Source: Amaurobius ferox
Taxonomy: Eukaryota; Arthropoda; Arachnida; Araneae; Amaurobiidae
Reading direction: 5' to 3'
NCBI GenBank assembly: GCA_951213105.1
Contig: OX578138.1
Span: 61,490,826 to 61,554,825, forward strand
Length of the DNA: 64,000 bases
Part shown: piece by piece, positions 1 through 10,310 of the stretch
Position numbering within the stretch: the stretch's first letter is position 1
Layout of the letters: every line of letters begins with the position of its first letter
Translations under genes and position numbers: made by a program
The notes under the pieces: generated by a model
Seen by the model: only the letters and a program-made list of their open reading frames with translations
Database searches by the model: none
Told to the model about the DNA's origin: nothing

Positions 1-306
1 TGTTAAGTTATGCTTTAATAGCAACACATTTTCAGTATCCAAAACTACACATTATTTGTCTGGTTTTAAGCACTTTTATCATTAACAAGTATCCAACATA
101 AATAACATTATATTGAAAATATATTTTGTAATTTAATTTGGTACAAGTGGTAAATAATTCGCCAAGCGTGCCAACCTTGATATTAGATTTAATTTTGGTT
201 GGCGGTGGACGGCTCTGCGGTAGCGACTGAAAGGTCTGAATATATATTTGACTGTGTGTGTGAATCGTAAAGCCACCTGTAAATAAATCTTGGCAATATT
301 TTGAGC

Positions 307-611
307 TCAATCCCGGGCTCAAGAGGAACCAGGACTTTTTGTCCATTCAAAATCTTTTGAACACCTTAGAAAACGGAGAAGCTCATGGCAATGTCATAAT
401 ACTTACCTCAACTAAGTCATATACATATATATATATATATATATATATTTACTTAAAAAAAAAATTCACTTTCCACCTAGTAACATTTCTATACTCCTCG
501 GAGTATTCCTGGAGCAATTCAAGTAATTACAGAGAACATGATTGTACACATACAGCTCGGAAATACGGTTATAGTTGACCAGGCGCTCCAGAATTGCACC
601 CCCGACTTGAG
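307..611 (-). mobile_element. Short retroposon copy A (SINE-like) with target duplication
   Basis: The two ends are flanked by the same 12-bp word, AATATTTTGAGC, at 295-306 and 612-623, as expected for a target-site duplication. The core (about 318-610) is clearly similar to 47438-47671: both begin with CTCAAGAGGAA, share the TACTCC-GGAGTAT palindrome and end with CACCCCCGACTTGA. The minus orientation is taken from copy B, which has a poly(T) run at its left end. Copy A has no A-tail and contains a (TA)n run. No tRNA A or B box was found, so the source RNA is unknown; it could also be the 3' end of a LINE. Confidence 0.55.
421..449. repeat. (TA)n microsatellite
   Basis: About 13 uninterrupted TA dinucleotides, lying inside retroposon copy A. 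Confidence 0.9.
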
Positions 612-623
612 AATATTTTGAGC

Positions 624-3344
624 AATCCTACCTGTTAGTCATCCTACCCAGTTGATTTTCATGCCAAAGCACGCAGCGCGTTTCCCCATTGTCAGTCAAA
701 GTTGTCTGGAGTCGCTAATCTTCTGCTGTCTGTGGCACAGACTACTATACAGACCTGTCACTCTCGATAGTTTCGTTTTCGCGGCGGCCATTAGAGATAG
801 ACCAAACATTGGGTTGGCGCGCTCTTGGCGATGGTCTGGTTTGATCTGAGCGCTTGGCGATTCTCTGGTTTGAGTCCAAGCCGATTTTCAATGTTATAAC
901 CCTATTTCGCTCGGCGAAAACTTAGAACAACAGACTAGCGTGGTTTGAGTAACGTGAAAAAGGATTATTTGTTAAGTGTTTAGATCATTTCATGGAAATG
1001 GATTGATAAAAGAAAACTGGTTGCGTTACAGGGTATGTAATTTATGTTTATTAAAATTGAAATAATTTTAGTTATCACCATCCTACATACGTGTTCATTA
1101 TAAGTATACACGTGTTCATAAGTATACACGTGTTCATATAAGTATACATGTGTTCATCATACGAAATTAGTGCTGTGTTGTTATTACTGCCGGATCAGAC
1201 TAAATTTTAAGAGGTAGTGGTATAATTAGTTAAAAAATATTTTCCGTATTTTTATAAAATGTGAAATAATTGATATTTGGATAGCTTTTTCTTAGTTGAA
1301 TGTGATATAGTATGTGTATATATTTATGTAAAATTTTTATTAAGTGCCTTATGGTGGAAAACTCCCCCCCCCCCCCTCGGGTAATTAATGATTGAGTTCC
1401 ACAACTTCGATAGTGTATTTATGTAAATTTGATATTTACTATCCCAGAATAAATTTAGGATCAAGTAATTAACGATCAACACGCTAGTATACTTTTTAGA
1501 CTGAAAATATTATATAATATTTCAGTCTTTTGAGTATGTTAGCTTGTAATTTTTTGTGCATTATGTTTTATAGTGAGACAATGCAATATGTCTATTTTTT
1601 AATCTATTTTATGATTATTTGAATTAAATATATAACTATGTTTATTTAAATATTCTTAAACTAATGAATATATTTATGTTGCAGAGTAATGTATTTTTAA
1701 ATCCTGATCCTTTCTATAGTTTCAAAAATTATAAAAGTACAGTCCTCAACATTTTGTTCCCCTCCCGTTTAAAAAAAAATCGCCAAGCGAGCGATAACGC
1801 GCCAAATCTGACAGACGCATCGTAGTTCAGTTGGTCCAACTCACTAGCTCTAGTGTCTATGCGACATCCCATGTTAAAAATGTTGCCATAGGGTCCTATG
1901 GGAGTGCACCTTCTGAATATAGTATTCTGTGGTCTGTGGGTTCGGCGGGGCACATATTTCAAATAGTGATTGTTCGCCGAGAACACCTGCGTGCTTGACC
2001 ACGTGTGCCTATACGTGAAACTTTGCTTGTTGATTAAGTCGTGATGTATTTTTATCAAAGCGCTTATCAATCATTTTTAGGTTGATCTTCTTGGATACCG
2101 TCATATTTCTTCACTTCCATCTGGGTAAGTCATATTTTTAATAAAGTGTTCATTTTAATATGTTGTTGACGTATGTGTTGGTATTTTGTATAATTTAAAG
2201 CATGGGTAGATACAAAAATTCCATTGCGTCTCAACAAATCACAATGGACTGGAAAAATTTTACATCTTCGGGTGTCTAGACTATTACTTTTCAAACGTAT
2301 TATTATTTATTAAATGAAAGGATATTTTGCATCGCGAAAATCTGCCTTTGTGCACAACCATCCGTATATTTCGCTTATTGGCGAAAACAGATTCCACTTA
2401 AGTTAACTGTTTGCATTGACTAAAATTTTGGTAATTATTATGTATTTTATAAATATTTCTGAAATGTATTATAAATGGACTATTTTCTGATTAAGACTAT
2501 TAAAATAATAATTTGTGCATTTAGGTTGTAAGACTAAAGCATAATTTAAAATATAGCTTTGCAAAGATTTTTTACTTTATATTGATATATAATTGATTAA
2601 CTATTTTATGAAATATATCTGATATTTACTATAGATAACTGTAACAACATAACTCAAAACAAATCTTATCTTATGGCGCTCATAGCGGATGGTAAGAGAG
2701 CGCAATTGCCCTGCTCTGGAGGTTAAAGTATCAAATTTGGGCATCAAGCTATTCGATGTTATACATCTTATACTTGAGATTACCCCCCCCCCTCCCTTTG
2801 GGTAGAGTTCTATGGGCGCCCATGATCTTAAAGCAAGCATTTTCCGGCGAGGTCACAAAAATGTCAACAAAAGTTATGATTTTACACTTTCAGTTTTAAT
2901 ATCTATAGATATTCCACCCTATTATGTAAATACGGGGATAATTCATTTGGGAACAGCGAATTCATATATTTCTACTCCACAAATCTTAAGCAAGGTTAAT
3001 TATTTTTACTTTCCCTGCAACACATGGTAATGCTTAGGGAATGTATTGGAATCGTATGGAAAATCTCAACTCGAGTTATCGATGGATTTACACGTTTTGG
3101 GACCTCTTGAACACGAAAAAACTATTTTTAGCGTGACGTCTCAGAGTGTGTGTATGTCTGTGTAATGTATGTATAAACTGTAACTCAAAACCTATTGGAC
3201 CAAATTTCATAAATTTTTATAGATAAGTCACATATGAGTGATCCTTGTGTTGATTAAATTTTGGCACGATTTGGGATAAAAGAACACGCCTTTATCTGCG
3301 GGAATGCCTACAAAAATCGTATGTATCCGAAATCGTATGTAATA
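624..3344. other. Intergenic stretch, no gene supported
   Basis: AT-rich DNA. It holds a ~20-bp minisatellite at 1091-1158, a poly(C) run near 1364-1377, another near 2784-2792, and a near-perfect short palindrome around 1498-1528 (AGACTGAAA arms). The few open frames of 60-113 codons on both strands have no recognisable family and no supporting splice context. Confidence 0.6.
1091..1158. repeat. ~20-bp minisatellite with CACGTG words
   Basis: About 3.5 imperfect copies of a unit containing GTGTTCAT, TAAGTATACA. The junction of adjacent units creates CACGTG, an E-box palindrome, at least twice. Nothing else suggests that it is regulatory. Confidence 0.7.
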
Positions 3345-3900
3345 GATATTTCTTATATAATTTTTCCTTAGAAAACGATTGACATAAATTTTAGAACGCT
3401 AGCATAAACCGTTCCGGAGATATTGCACATTTCTCAAATAAATTTATCAAAAAAATCTTATAAATTAAAAAAAAAATATTAACTGTTGAGAAACATGTTT
3501 ACTTTTCATATGTAATATCATGCGATGAATTTGGTGACCTCATTCTCAAGGATCTAACTCGTTCCATTCAAGAGAAAATATTGTTTGAGGAATACTTTTG
3601 TATTTGAACGCCAATAGTCATTTATCTGCTGTAAGAAACCTATTTCTCCGTCCATAACGCTTGGCGAGATTTTGGCGACGAATTTAGCGGAATGTCGCCA
3701 ACTTGGCGACATTTTTAAATGTTGCCAAATTAACGAAAATCTCGCCAAATGGATAAAAATGACTCTAAATCAATGTAAATGATTACTAATTGAAGAAAAT
3801 TCAATATCTTGGAAAGAATATAATTATCTACTATAAGAATAGCCTATTTTCTTTCACCATTATATAAGGAAAGTCATGTGTTGCCCACATCAGATTTGTT
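3345..3900 (+). repeat. Dispersed repeat, copy 1 of an inverted pair
   Basis: This segment is the imperfect reverse complement of 6870-7448. Matching landmarks in order are AAAACGATTGACATAAATTT, a run ending TGAGAAACATGTT, TTTATCTGCTGTAAGAA, GGCGACGAATT, GGATAAAAATGAC and TTATATAAGG followed by the CACATCAGATT end. A further short copy of the CACATCAGATT end lies near 4375-4410 and another at 48781-48828. No coding capacity was seen. It may be a non-autonomous DNA element or the arms of one larger element. Confidence 0.65.
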
Positions 3901-5477
3901 TGTTTCTTTATTTTGGGGAAATGAAGACAATTTTCACTGTAGTTAAAAACTATAGAATTTTTCAAAACTTAGTAGCTAAGTCTACTGATGGTTATTCTAA
4001 TGTTGATTAGCCTTTGTTAGGATTCGGAAAAGTATAACCGTGACTTTGTTATGAAATGGCCTGCAAAGATAGTAAAAAATCTGAAATAAATGACTAAAAT
4101 TTTTGAAATCTATTAACTAAGTATATTATAAGCGAGTAAGGCTATCCCCATGACTGCAGGATGAACCGTTCTCGAGATATTTTTGCGTTTTGGAATTTTG
4201 AAATCCTGAAAAATTTAAAGTGAATAAGTTGCCAAAGGACGAACGAAGTTTAATAAAAAGGTAAATTGTATGTAATATCAAAAATCTGTCCATGTGATGT
4301 TCTGCAATTAAACTAAATTTAATGCATAATGAAATAAAATATTACAAAATTAATTTGAATCGGCAGGAAAACTCATGTGCTTCTCACATCAGATTTCGTT
4401 CATTAACGCTGAATCACATAATATGCTCTAAAGCCGAAATTTATATCTTGGTTCTTTTAAAAATATCAACAGGAATCGAAAAACCAGTAGAAAACTGACC
4501 CAATTCTATTTTATGAATGCAGAAAGATTCTACTACAGATATGGAAAGGGTTTGTTGGAATGGGAATGGGATACACGTGCTCGGACATAGCACGATAAAT
4601 TAAGATGGCATCTAGATATAAATCTAGATGACGATGGATTGCCTAGATAAAGATGGCTAAGACATAATCAGGGTTCAACGTTTAACTAACAACAATCTAC
4701 TTTAGGATACCACAGCCGGTCCCTGCATATTTTCTTCTGCTATGCTGAACATAATCCCTTTGTTCCCAGGATTAGTATCTCTCAAGCAGTGTTTGTCGCC
4801 TGAACTACCAAATATTCTAACCGCTTTCTTGTTTTGTGGAACACTGATCCCACAATAAGCTTCTATTTTGAAGAGAACAGCATATCTAGAGGGTAATGGA
4901 GAAAATGTAATGGTTCGCTGACATTAAATCCCACACTTGTCAAAACCGAAAAGGCTGGGGATTACGACAATGGATTTATCTCCGTTGGTAGGACAGGAAC
5001 TTTCACAAAGGTCGTAATTTTCTACCCTTTCTTAATTCCATTTGAAGAAGACAAAGTCGGGTAGATAAACAAGATAACTTGTGTCCAGCTGGTCCAAACA
5101 ATAGGGATAACCCATCTTCAAAATATTTTCCCTGATGTTATGCTATAACATCCCCGTGTCCAGTAACTGCCATGTCACACATGTACTCTCATGTCATATT
5201 GAAATACAGGATCTATTTTAAGCATAATAACCGCAAAATGCAATTACCTTGTATTGTAATGCCAAGATATGTAATCACATTTTATAACAGTGTCAGAAAA
5301 ACTTTGCATTGTTAATTTTCTATTATTTATTTCACAAAATAATTAGTTTTAAAATTGCTCCTTTATATAGATTAATTGTACATTTCCATATCTGAGCTAT
5401 CATCTTTTACATTTCCGTCAATCAAACACGAACGCATAGGAAAAATGGGGGTTAGAAAAGAAACTTAAAAACTAGGC
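3901..5477. other. Spacer between inverted repeat copies, no gene
   Basis: AT-rich, with stops in all frames. It contains a partial copy of the neighbouring repeat end near 4370-4410 (CTCATGTGCTTCTCACATCAG). Nothing else was recognised. Confidence 0.55.
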
Positions 5478-5937
5478 TTGCACCGAATACCAAATACCGA
5501 ATATTCGGTTAAATTTTTTTAAAGGTAATATTTCTATTTATGCCAATTTAAAATTGAAAAGGTTTTTATTTTGTGCCTTTTTAAAATGCATTTACATTTA
5601 ACATCCTAAATTTATTTGCATTTACATTAAGTATAATTATTAATTTAAAATAAATAAAAAATAAAATAAATCATTTCAAAATCAAATAATATGGTACTTA
5701 ATTTGGTTTATGTTTATCTGCATAAATTGATAATTGATAGTTAATTTCTGATTTGTGATAATCATGGCTTCATGTTATGTTATAGAGAATCCTGCATTTA
5801 CCTTACATACAAATACAAACCCAAATTGCTTAAAATATCATTACAAATCAGAATTCTAATTTATTCAAGAGAATTTTTGCTAACTTAGTCTCTTCTGTAA
5901 TGTAACTGATAAATAATTTTATCAAAATTGAAACTGA

Positions 5938-6020
5938 GCAGTTAGTAAGGTTAAGGTTAAGCAGTTAGTAAGGTTAAGGTTAAGTAGTTAGTAAGGTTAA
6001 TGAGTTAGTAAGGTTAAGGT
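5938..6020. repeat. 23-bp minisatellite, about 3.5 copies
   Basis: Unit GCAGTTAGTAAGGTTAAGGT plus TAA, repeated head to tail with small changes in the last copies. It lies inside the CCGAATA-rich element. Confidence 0.85.
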
Positions 6021-6189
6021 GTGATAAGATTTAAGAAAAATTGTGAAAACAACAAAATTTAATATCAGTGTTTCCTTTTACATTAAAATTATTTTAAATG
6101 CGATAATATTGGCAAGTAACAATTTGAATTATGTTTGTACTATAATACTATTACTTTCTGTTTTTGTATAAAATATGTGCTTTACCAAT

Positions 6190-6195
<6 letters not shown>

Positions 6196-6222
<27 letters not shown>
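6196..6222. repeat. (TA)n microsatellite
   Basis: About 13 TA dinucleotides just before the right CCGAATA cluster. Confidence 0.9.
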
Positions 6223-6224
<2 letters not shown>

Positions 6225-6869
6225 CTATTCGGTTCGGCCGAATATTAAAGTATTCCGCAAAACCGAATATTGATAGACTGCCGAAGATAATAGACTGCCG
6301 AATAGGCAGTATACCGAATACCAACCGAATTATCGGCGGAACGCTATTAAAAACGAGTAATAAAAGTGGAATAAACAGAGAGCAAATTATTTAAACTTTA
6401 AATATAATATTTGCAATTTCTGCTCTCAGGATTAAATTTTAACGTTGTTTTTCGTATTTTGTGAAAAGTTATTATATTTTACGTGAAATGTAGAAGACTT
6501 ATTTATAAAACGGTTTTAACACTTTATGACTTTACGCATTCTGTCTGTCTGTCTGTTTGTCCGTTAGCACGATAACTGCCGTAAAAATGACTTTATCAAA
6601 ATGAAATTTTAGTATGTTATTCAAACGGTCTGTGGGATCTATGAAAATATAAATGACTAATATCACCCAAATAGTTCTGGATTGCACCCGAGTTGAAAAA
6701 ATGAAATACATTGAACCCTATGGGACCTAATTTTTCAAACATTCCTTAAGAGAATTTAAAATTCACAAATTGCTTCGAAAATTTTAGGAAAAATTCATAT
6801 TATCCCATAAAAATACCCAAACAATTTTCAGCAAAATATATTCAATAGTTTTTTGAATAGAAATTAAAA

Positions 6870-7448
6870 AAATCTAATGTGGGTAACACATGAATTTCCT
6901 TATATAATGCAATGAATTTACTACTTTTACAGTAAAAGAAATTAGGTTAGTCTTATAGTAGATACTTATATTCTTTACAAGATATTGAATTTTTGTCAGT
7001 GAGTTGTCATTTTCATGGATTTAGCGTCATTTTTATCCATTTGGCGAGTTTTTCGTTAATTTAGCAGCGTTTAAAAAAGTCGCCCAGTTGGCGACATTCC
7101 ACCAAATTCGTCGCCAAAAATTCTCTAAGCATTATGGACGGAAAAATAGCTTCTTCTTACAGCAGATAAATGACTATTGGCGATAAAATAAAAAAATATT
7201 ACTCAAAGTACCCTTTTTCATGAGTGGAACGAGCTAGATCCACGAGAATGATGTCATCGAATTTATCGCATGGTATTACATATGAAAAGTGAACATGTTT
7301 CTCAATAGGAAATATTTTTTTTTATTTTATATGATTTTTTGATATTTTTTTTGAAAAATGTGCAATATCTCGAGAGCAGTTCATGTTAGCGTTCCAAAAT
7401 TTATGTCTATCGTTTTCTAATGAAAATTTACATAAGAAATGTCTATTT
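6870..7448 (-). repeat. Dispersed repeat, copy 2 of an inverted pair
   Basis: Imperfect reverse complement of 3345-3900, with the same landmarks in reverse order. Downstream of it (7449-7813) the DNA continues into a (CA)n tract and an end-like palindrome, so this copy may be the longer version of the family. Confidence 0.65.
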
Positions 7449-7642
7449 GCGTAACTTTATAGGAGGTTTTGATTTTTTGACGATTTTTTCAAAATTTCAC
7501 TCGACAACTTAATGGGGTTCTGAACATTCGATTGCTTATAAAAACAATAGGCTTCCAGTGTTTACGGATTGTAATTTTTACACCGAATTTCGTTCGAATC
7601 GGTCCATGCGTTCGTCAGTTATCGTCTCCACAGTCTCGCTGA

Positions 7643-7685
7643 AACACACACACACACACACACATACTTTCACACACACACACAG
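7643..7685. repeat. (CA)n microsatellite
   Basis: Two CA tracts separated by TACTTT. Confidence 0.9.
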
Positions 7686-7780
7686 CCATTACTTTAAATA
7701 TGTTCGATTTGTGATCAGGGATGCTTGAAACGTGCTCTCCTATCGAAAACTCGAATTCGAATTTTCGACCCCATCACAAT

Positions 7781-7813
7781 ACTTTCCTTATACATTATAT
7801 ATAAAAGGAAAGT
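7781..7813. repeat. Palindrome CTTTCCTTATA...AAAGGAAAG
   Basis: Imperfect inverted repeat: ACTTTCCTT pairs with AAGGAAAGT around an AT-rich centre. The preceding bases (TTCGACCCCATCACAAT) look like the end of a dispersed repeat, so this is probably an element terminus. Confidence 0.6.
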
Positions 7814-7927
7814 AATATAGTATACATTAAGCATACAAAATCCTTCACATGAAGTGACCATTATATGAATCACGTGACCATTATATGAAAAAATTACGTG
7901 ACCCCCTTCAAAATAAAATATGGCATC

Positions 7928-8835
7928 TGTAACACAATATTTGTATTACATGTTACATTCCAATTACAGATGCCAACATAGCCATTTCGAAATTCCAATT
8001 GCGGATGCCAACCTAGCTAATGAGCTATTTAAATGCTGCAGAGGGAGCCAATGGCAATACTAACATAAATAAGCAGCGCATCCCCTTCTTCACGTCAACG
8101 AATCAACAACGACACTACAATGTGAAAAGAAAAAGGTTTGAGAGAATGTTCTAGAACTTTCCAATAGATGCAATTTCGACAGCGTTCTAGACGCACCTGA
8201 ACTTTTTGGTAGTAGTCTTAAAACTTTCGAACGAGTCAGCATCATGTTTTTGGTTTTTGTGAATAAATGTCTGTAGATTGTGAGCAATAGAATGGTAGCC
8301 TGCGCAAGTACGCGAAGTGCAACGATTTTCCCACATCAGTGAGATGGCACGAATATGCACGTAACAAAGAGTAGAGGTAACCGATTTCAATTGTCACTAT
8401 TAGCACGGAAGGCACACCTTTAACGAGTATTAAGATAATTAACTACAAGTTCGTATGAGTAGATCATGAACGAGTTTCGTAAATATTGAACTATAAGAAT
8501 TATTCTTTATAGATTGTTTAAAGGAAACTGTTATTTAAGAAATTTAAGCCAATGTTTTTTATGTGTGTAAATATATATTAATGTAATATTGTTAGTATTG
8601 TGTGTCTTTAAATAATTGATTTAATCATAATATAATTACTCCAGATTATAGTGGATATATATTAAGCAAAATATTAAAAATAATTGAGCAATTAAGCATG
8701 TGTACTTCTTTATGTTTTATGTATTCGTATTCCTAGCTTGAGAACCGGGAGCTTACATGCTCCACCCTTAGTGGCGGCATCATAGGTAAGCCCTATACAG
8801 GTCATTTTTGATAAGGACAATTTTACCTTATGACA
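7928..8835 (+). repeat. 5' LTR of element 1
   Basis: 908 bp, TG...CA ends, nearly identical to 18106-19013. An AATAAA at 8262-8267 is a candidate polyadenylation signal. The antisense frames of 65 and 67 codons inside it recur in the other LTR only because the LTRs are copies. Confidence 0.95.
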
Positions 8836-8853
8836 TGATGTCGCCGCGCGAAT

Positions 8854-8871
8854 TGGTGCCGTATGTGGTCA
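8854..8871 (+). other. Candidate primer-binding site
   Basis: TGGTGCCGTATGTGGTC begins 18 bases after the 5' LTR. TGG at the start fits pairing with a tRNA 3' CCA end. Element 2 has the same ATTGGTGCC word right after its 5' LTR. The tRNA was not identified, and the 18-base gap is larger than usual. Confidence 0.45.
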
Positions 8872-9181
8872 AGCTCGGAGAGAATTAATTTTCATAAGAG
8901 AAAGTAAAATATATAAGTAAAAGGCAAAATTAAATTTAATAATAAGTTTGAATATAATAGTAAATTTAATAATGAGTTTGAATATAAAAGTGAATTTAAT
9001 AATAAGTGGAATGTAATATTGAATTTAACAATGAATTTAATAATGAGATATAACTCAGTAGAACGATAAGAATATGCATGAAAATGATAATTTTAATATG
9101 TATTATATTATTGTGTATATATGTGTGTATTAGTGTAGATATTTAGTATATAGTCAGAACTGTATAACAGTGTAGTAAATC

Positions 9182-9814
9182 ATGGCGCCGAATAAAACTA
9201 GGCAAATAAGTAAAAGATCGAGGCAAGATGCTCCAATTATCGATAATATACAGCAGGAGGTACATATAAATAACAGAGCAACAGATAGTTCGGCAAATAA
9301 CGCGATCCAGATACAGATGCCCGCAAATCAAGCGCAGCAAAATACATCGTTGCCAATTATGCAGATGTTACCATCATTTGATGGACAAAAAGAAAATAAT
9401 GTCAATTTCTTTATCATACAATTTAAGGAAATAGCGGAGTTAACATCATGGTCCGAACAAGAGAAAATTATAATTGTCAAATCAAGATTAAAGGGAAAGG
9501 CTCAGCAATTTCTAGCAGAAAATATTGCCCTGCAAAAGGAAAAATCATATGAAAAATTCATGGAGTTATTAAAAAACAAATTTGAAAGGAAACAAACATT
9601 AGTGCAAAAACACAACAATTTTAACAATCTGAAACATTTACCAAATATGACAATTAAGGAACTTGCACAAGAAATCGAAAACCAGGCGATAATTTTTCTA
9701 GAAGTAGATGAAACAATGGACGCAAATGTAAAAAAAATTACAGAGAAAATTAAACTCACCAAATTTTTACAGATAGTCAGAGAAGATTTAAGAACAGAAA
9801 TAAAAAAAAAATGA
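9182..9814 (+). CDS. gag: gag, N-terminal part (element 1)
   Basis: 210 codons from ATG at 9182 to TGA at 9814. The product begins with a basic stretch, then has the helical capsid-like pattern of metavirus Gag: a PSFDGQ word, a WSEQEK segment, KGKAQQF and a KFERKQ segment. The frame ends directly after a run of ten A (9802-9811), and the homologous continuation lies in another frame, downstream at 9837-10310. One A too many in the run, or slippage on it, would explain the split. The element is otherwise young, so this is either a single fresh indel, a sequencing error in a homopolymer, or a slippage site. Confidence 0.8.
   Translation: MAPNKTRQISKRSRQDAPIIDNIQQEVHINNRATDSSANNAIQIQMPANQAQQNTSLPIMQMLPSFDGQKENNVNFFIIQFKEIAELTSWSEQEKIIIVKSRLKGKAQQFLAENIALQKEKSYEKFMELLKNKFERKQTLVQKHNNFNNLKHLPNMTIKELAQEIENQAIIFLEVDETMDANVKKITEKIKLTKFLQIVREDLRTEIKKK
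9802..9811 (+). other. A10 run that splits gag
   Basis: Ten consecutive A bases immediately before the TGA at 9812-9814. The gag reading frame upstream (frame 2) and downstream (frame 3) meet here. Reading on in the downstream frame gives gag-like sequence without a stop up to 10308. Confidence 0.75.
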
Positions 9815-9836
9815 CCCGAAAACCTTTGACGAAGCA

Positions 9837-10310
9837 GTGAAAATAGCTGAGGTGATAGAATCCGCATTGGAGGAAGATAGTGATTGTATAAATAGTATTG
9901 AAATAGAAAATAAAATAATTGAGAATGTAGAAATAAATCATGTAAAAACTGAAAATAATGCAGAAAAGCCGCCACAGAAATTCTGTATAGCGTGCGGTCG
10001 CAACAATCACTGGATGTCAGAATGTTTTACGCTGCAAAAAGTACAAAATAATTTAAAAAGGGCATTCACAAATGAAAACAGCAGTCAAGAAACTACCAAT
10101 TTTCAACAAAGACCCACTATTCAAAATAATTATGCACACTATAGTAGGGCGAATTTCAGAAGAGGTAATTTCATAAATAACCGGGGAATACGGCGGCGTG
10201 CAGGAAATAACAGACAATTTCAAAGTAATAACAGAAGATCATATCAGAATAATGGACCACATTATGAAAGCAATCATAGGCAATATCAGAATAATGAATA
10301 TTTAAACTAA
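9837..10310 (+). CDS. gag: gag, C-terminal nucleocapsid part (element 1)
   Basis: This is the continuation of gag in a shifted frame. It holds one CCHC zinc knuckle, CIACGRNNHWMSEC (CX2CX4HX4C), followed by a tail rich in Asn, Arg and Gln (RRGN, NNRRSYQNN), typical of an RNA-binding nucleocapsid. The listed start is only the first start-type codon in this frame (GTG); the frame is open back to the A10 run, so it is probably not an independent gene. It stops at TAA 10308-10310, directly after the TTTAAAC frameshift heptamer. Confidence 0.75.
   Translation: MKIAEVIESALEEDSDCINSIEIENKIIENVEINHVKTENNAEKPPQKFCIACGRNNHWMSECFTLQKVQNNLKRAFTNENSSQETTNFQQRPTIQNNYAHYSRANFRRGNFINNRGIRRRAGNNRQFQSNNRRSYQNNGPHYESNHRQYQNNEYLN
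10301..10307 (+). promoter_or_regulatory. Programmed -1 frameshift site TTTAAAC
   Basis: The heptamer T TTA AAC is in the correct register of gag and lies directly before its UAA stop. It fits the X XXY YYZ rule with X=T, Y=A, Z=C. After a -1 slip the ribosome enters the pol frame, which is open from 10307 to 14143. The site is of the classical retroviral kind. No clear pseudoknot was found by eye in the AT-rich DNA after it. Confidence 0.85.

Larger units (their letters stand above)
5478..6345. mobile_element. CCGAATA-rich non-autonomous element, possibly hAT-like
   Basis: The left part opens with GCTTGCACCGAATACC followed by CCGAATATTCGG. The right part (6225-6345) has many CCGAATA and TTCGGC words in both orientations. 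Such CCGAATA-dense ends are seen in non-autonomous DNA transposons of hAT type, but the right end is not a clean reverse complement of the left and no target duplication could be fixed, so both borders are approximate. The interior is AT-rich with a 23-bp minisatellite and a (TA)n run. Confidence 0.4.

Noticed and set aside
1729..2070. 113-codon minus-strand frame
   Set aside because: No recognisable family, no splice support, composition like the surrounding intergenic DNA.
8090..8390. Frames of 65-67 codons repeated at 18268-18568
   Set aside because: They lie in the two LTRs of element 1 and are duplicated with them.
9502..9975. 157-codon minus-strand frame
   Set aside because: Antisense shadow of gag of element 1; AT-rich Phe/Leu/Tyr composition.
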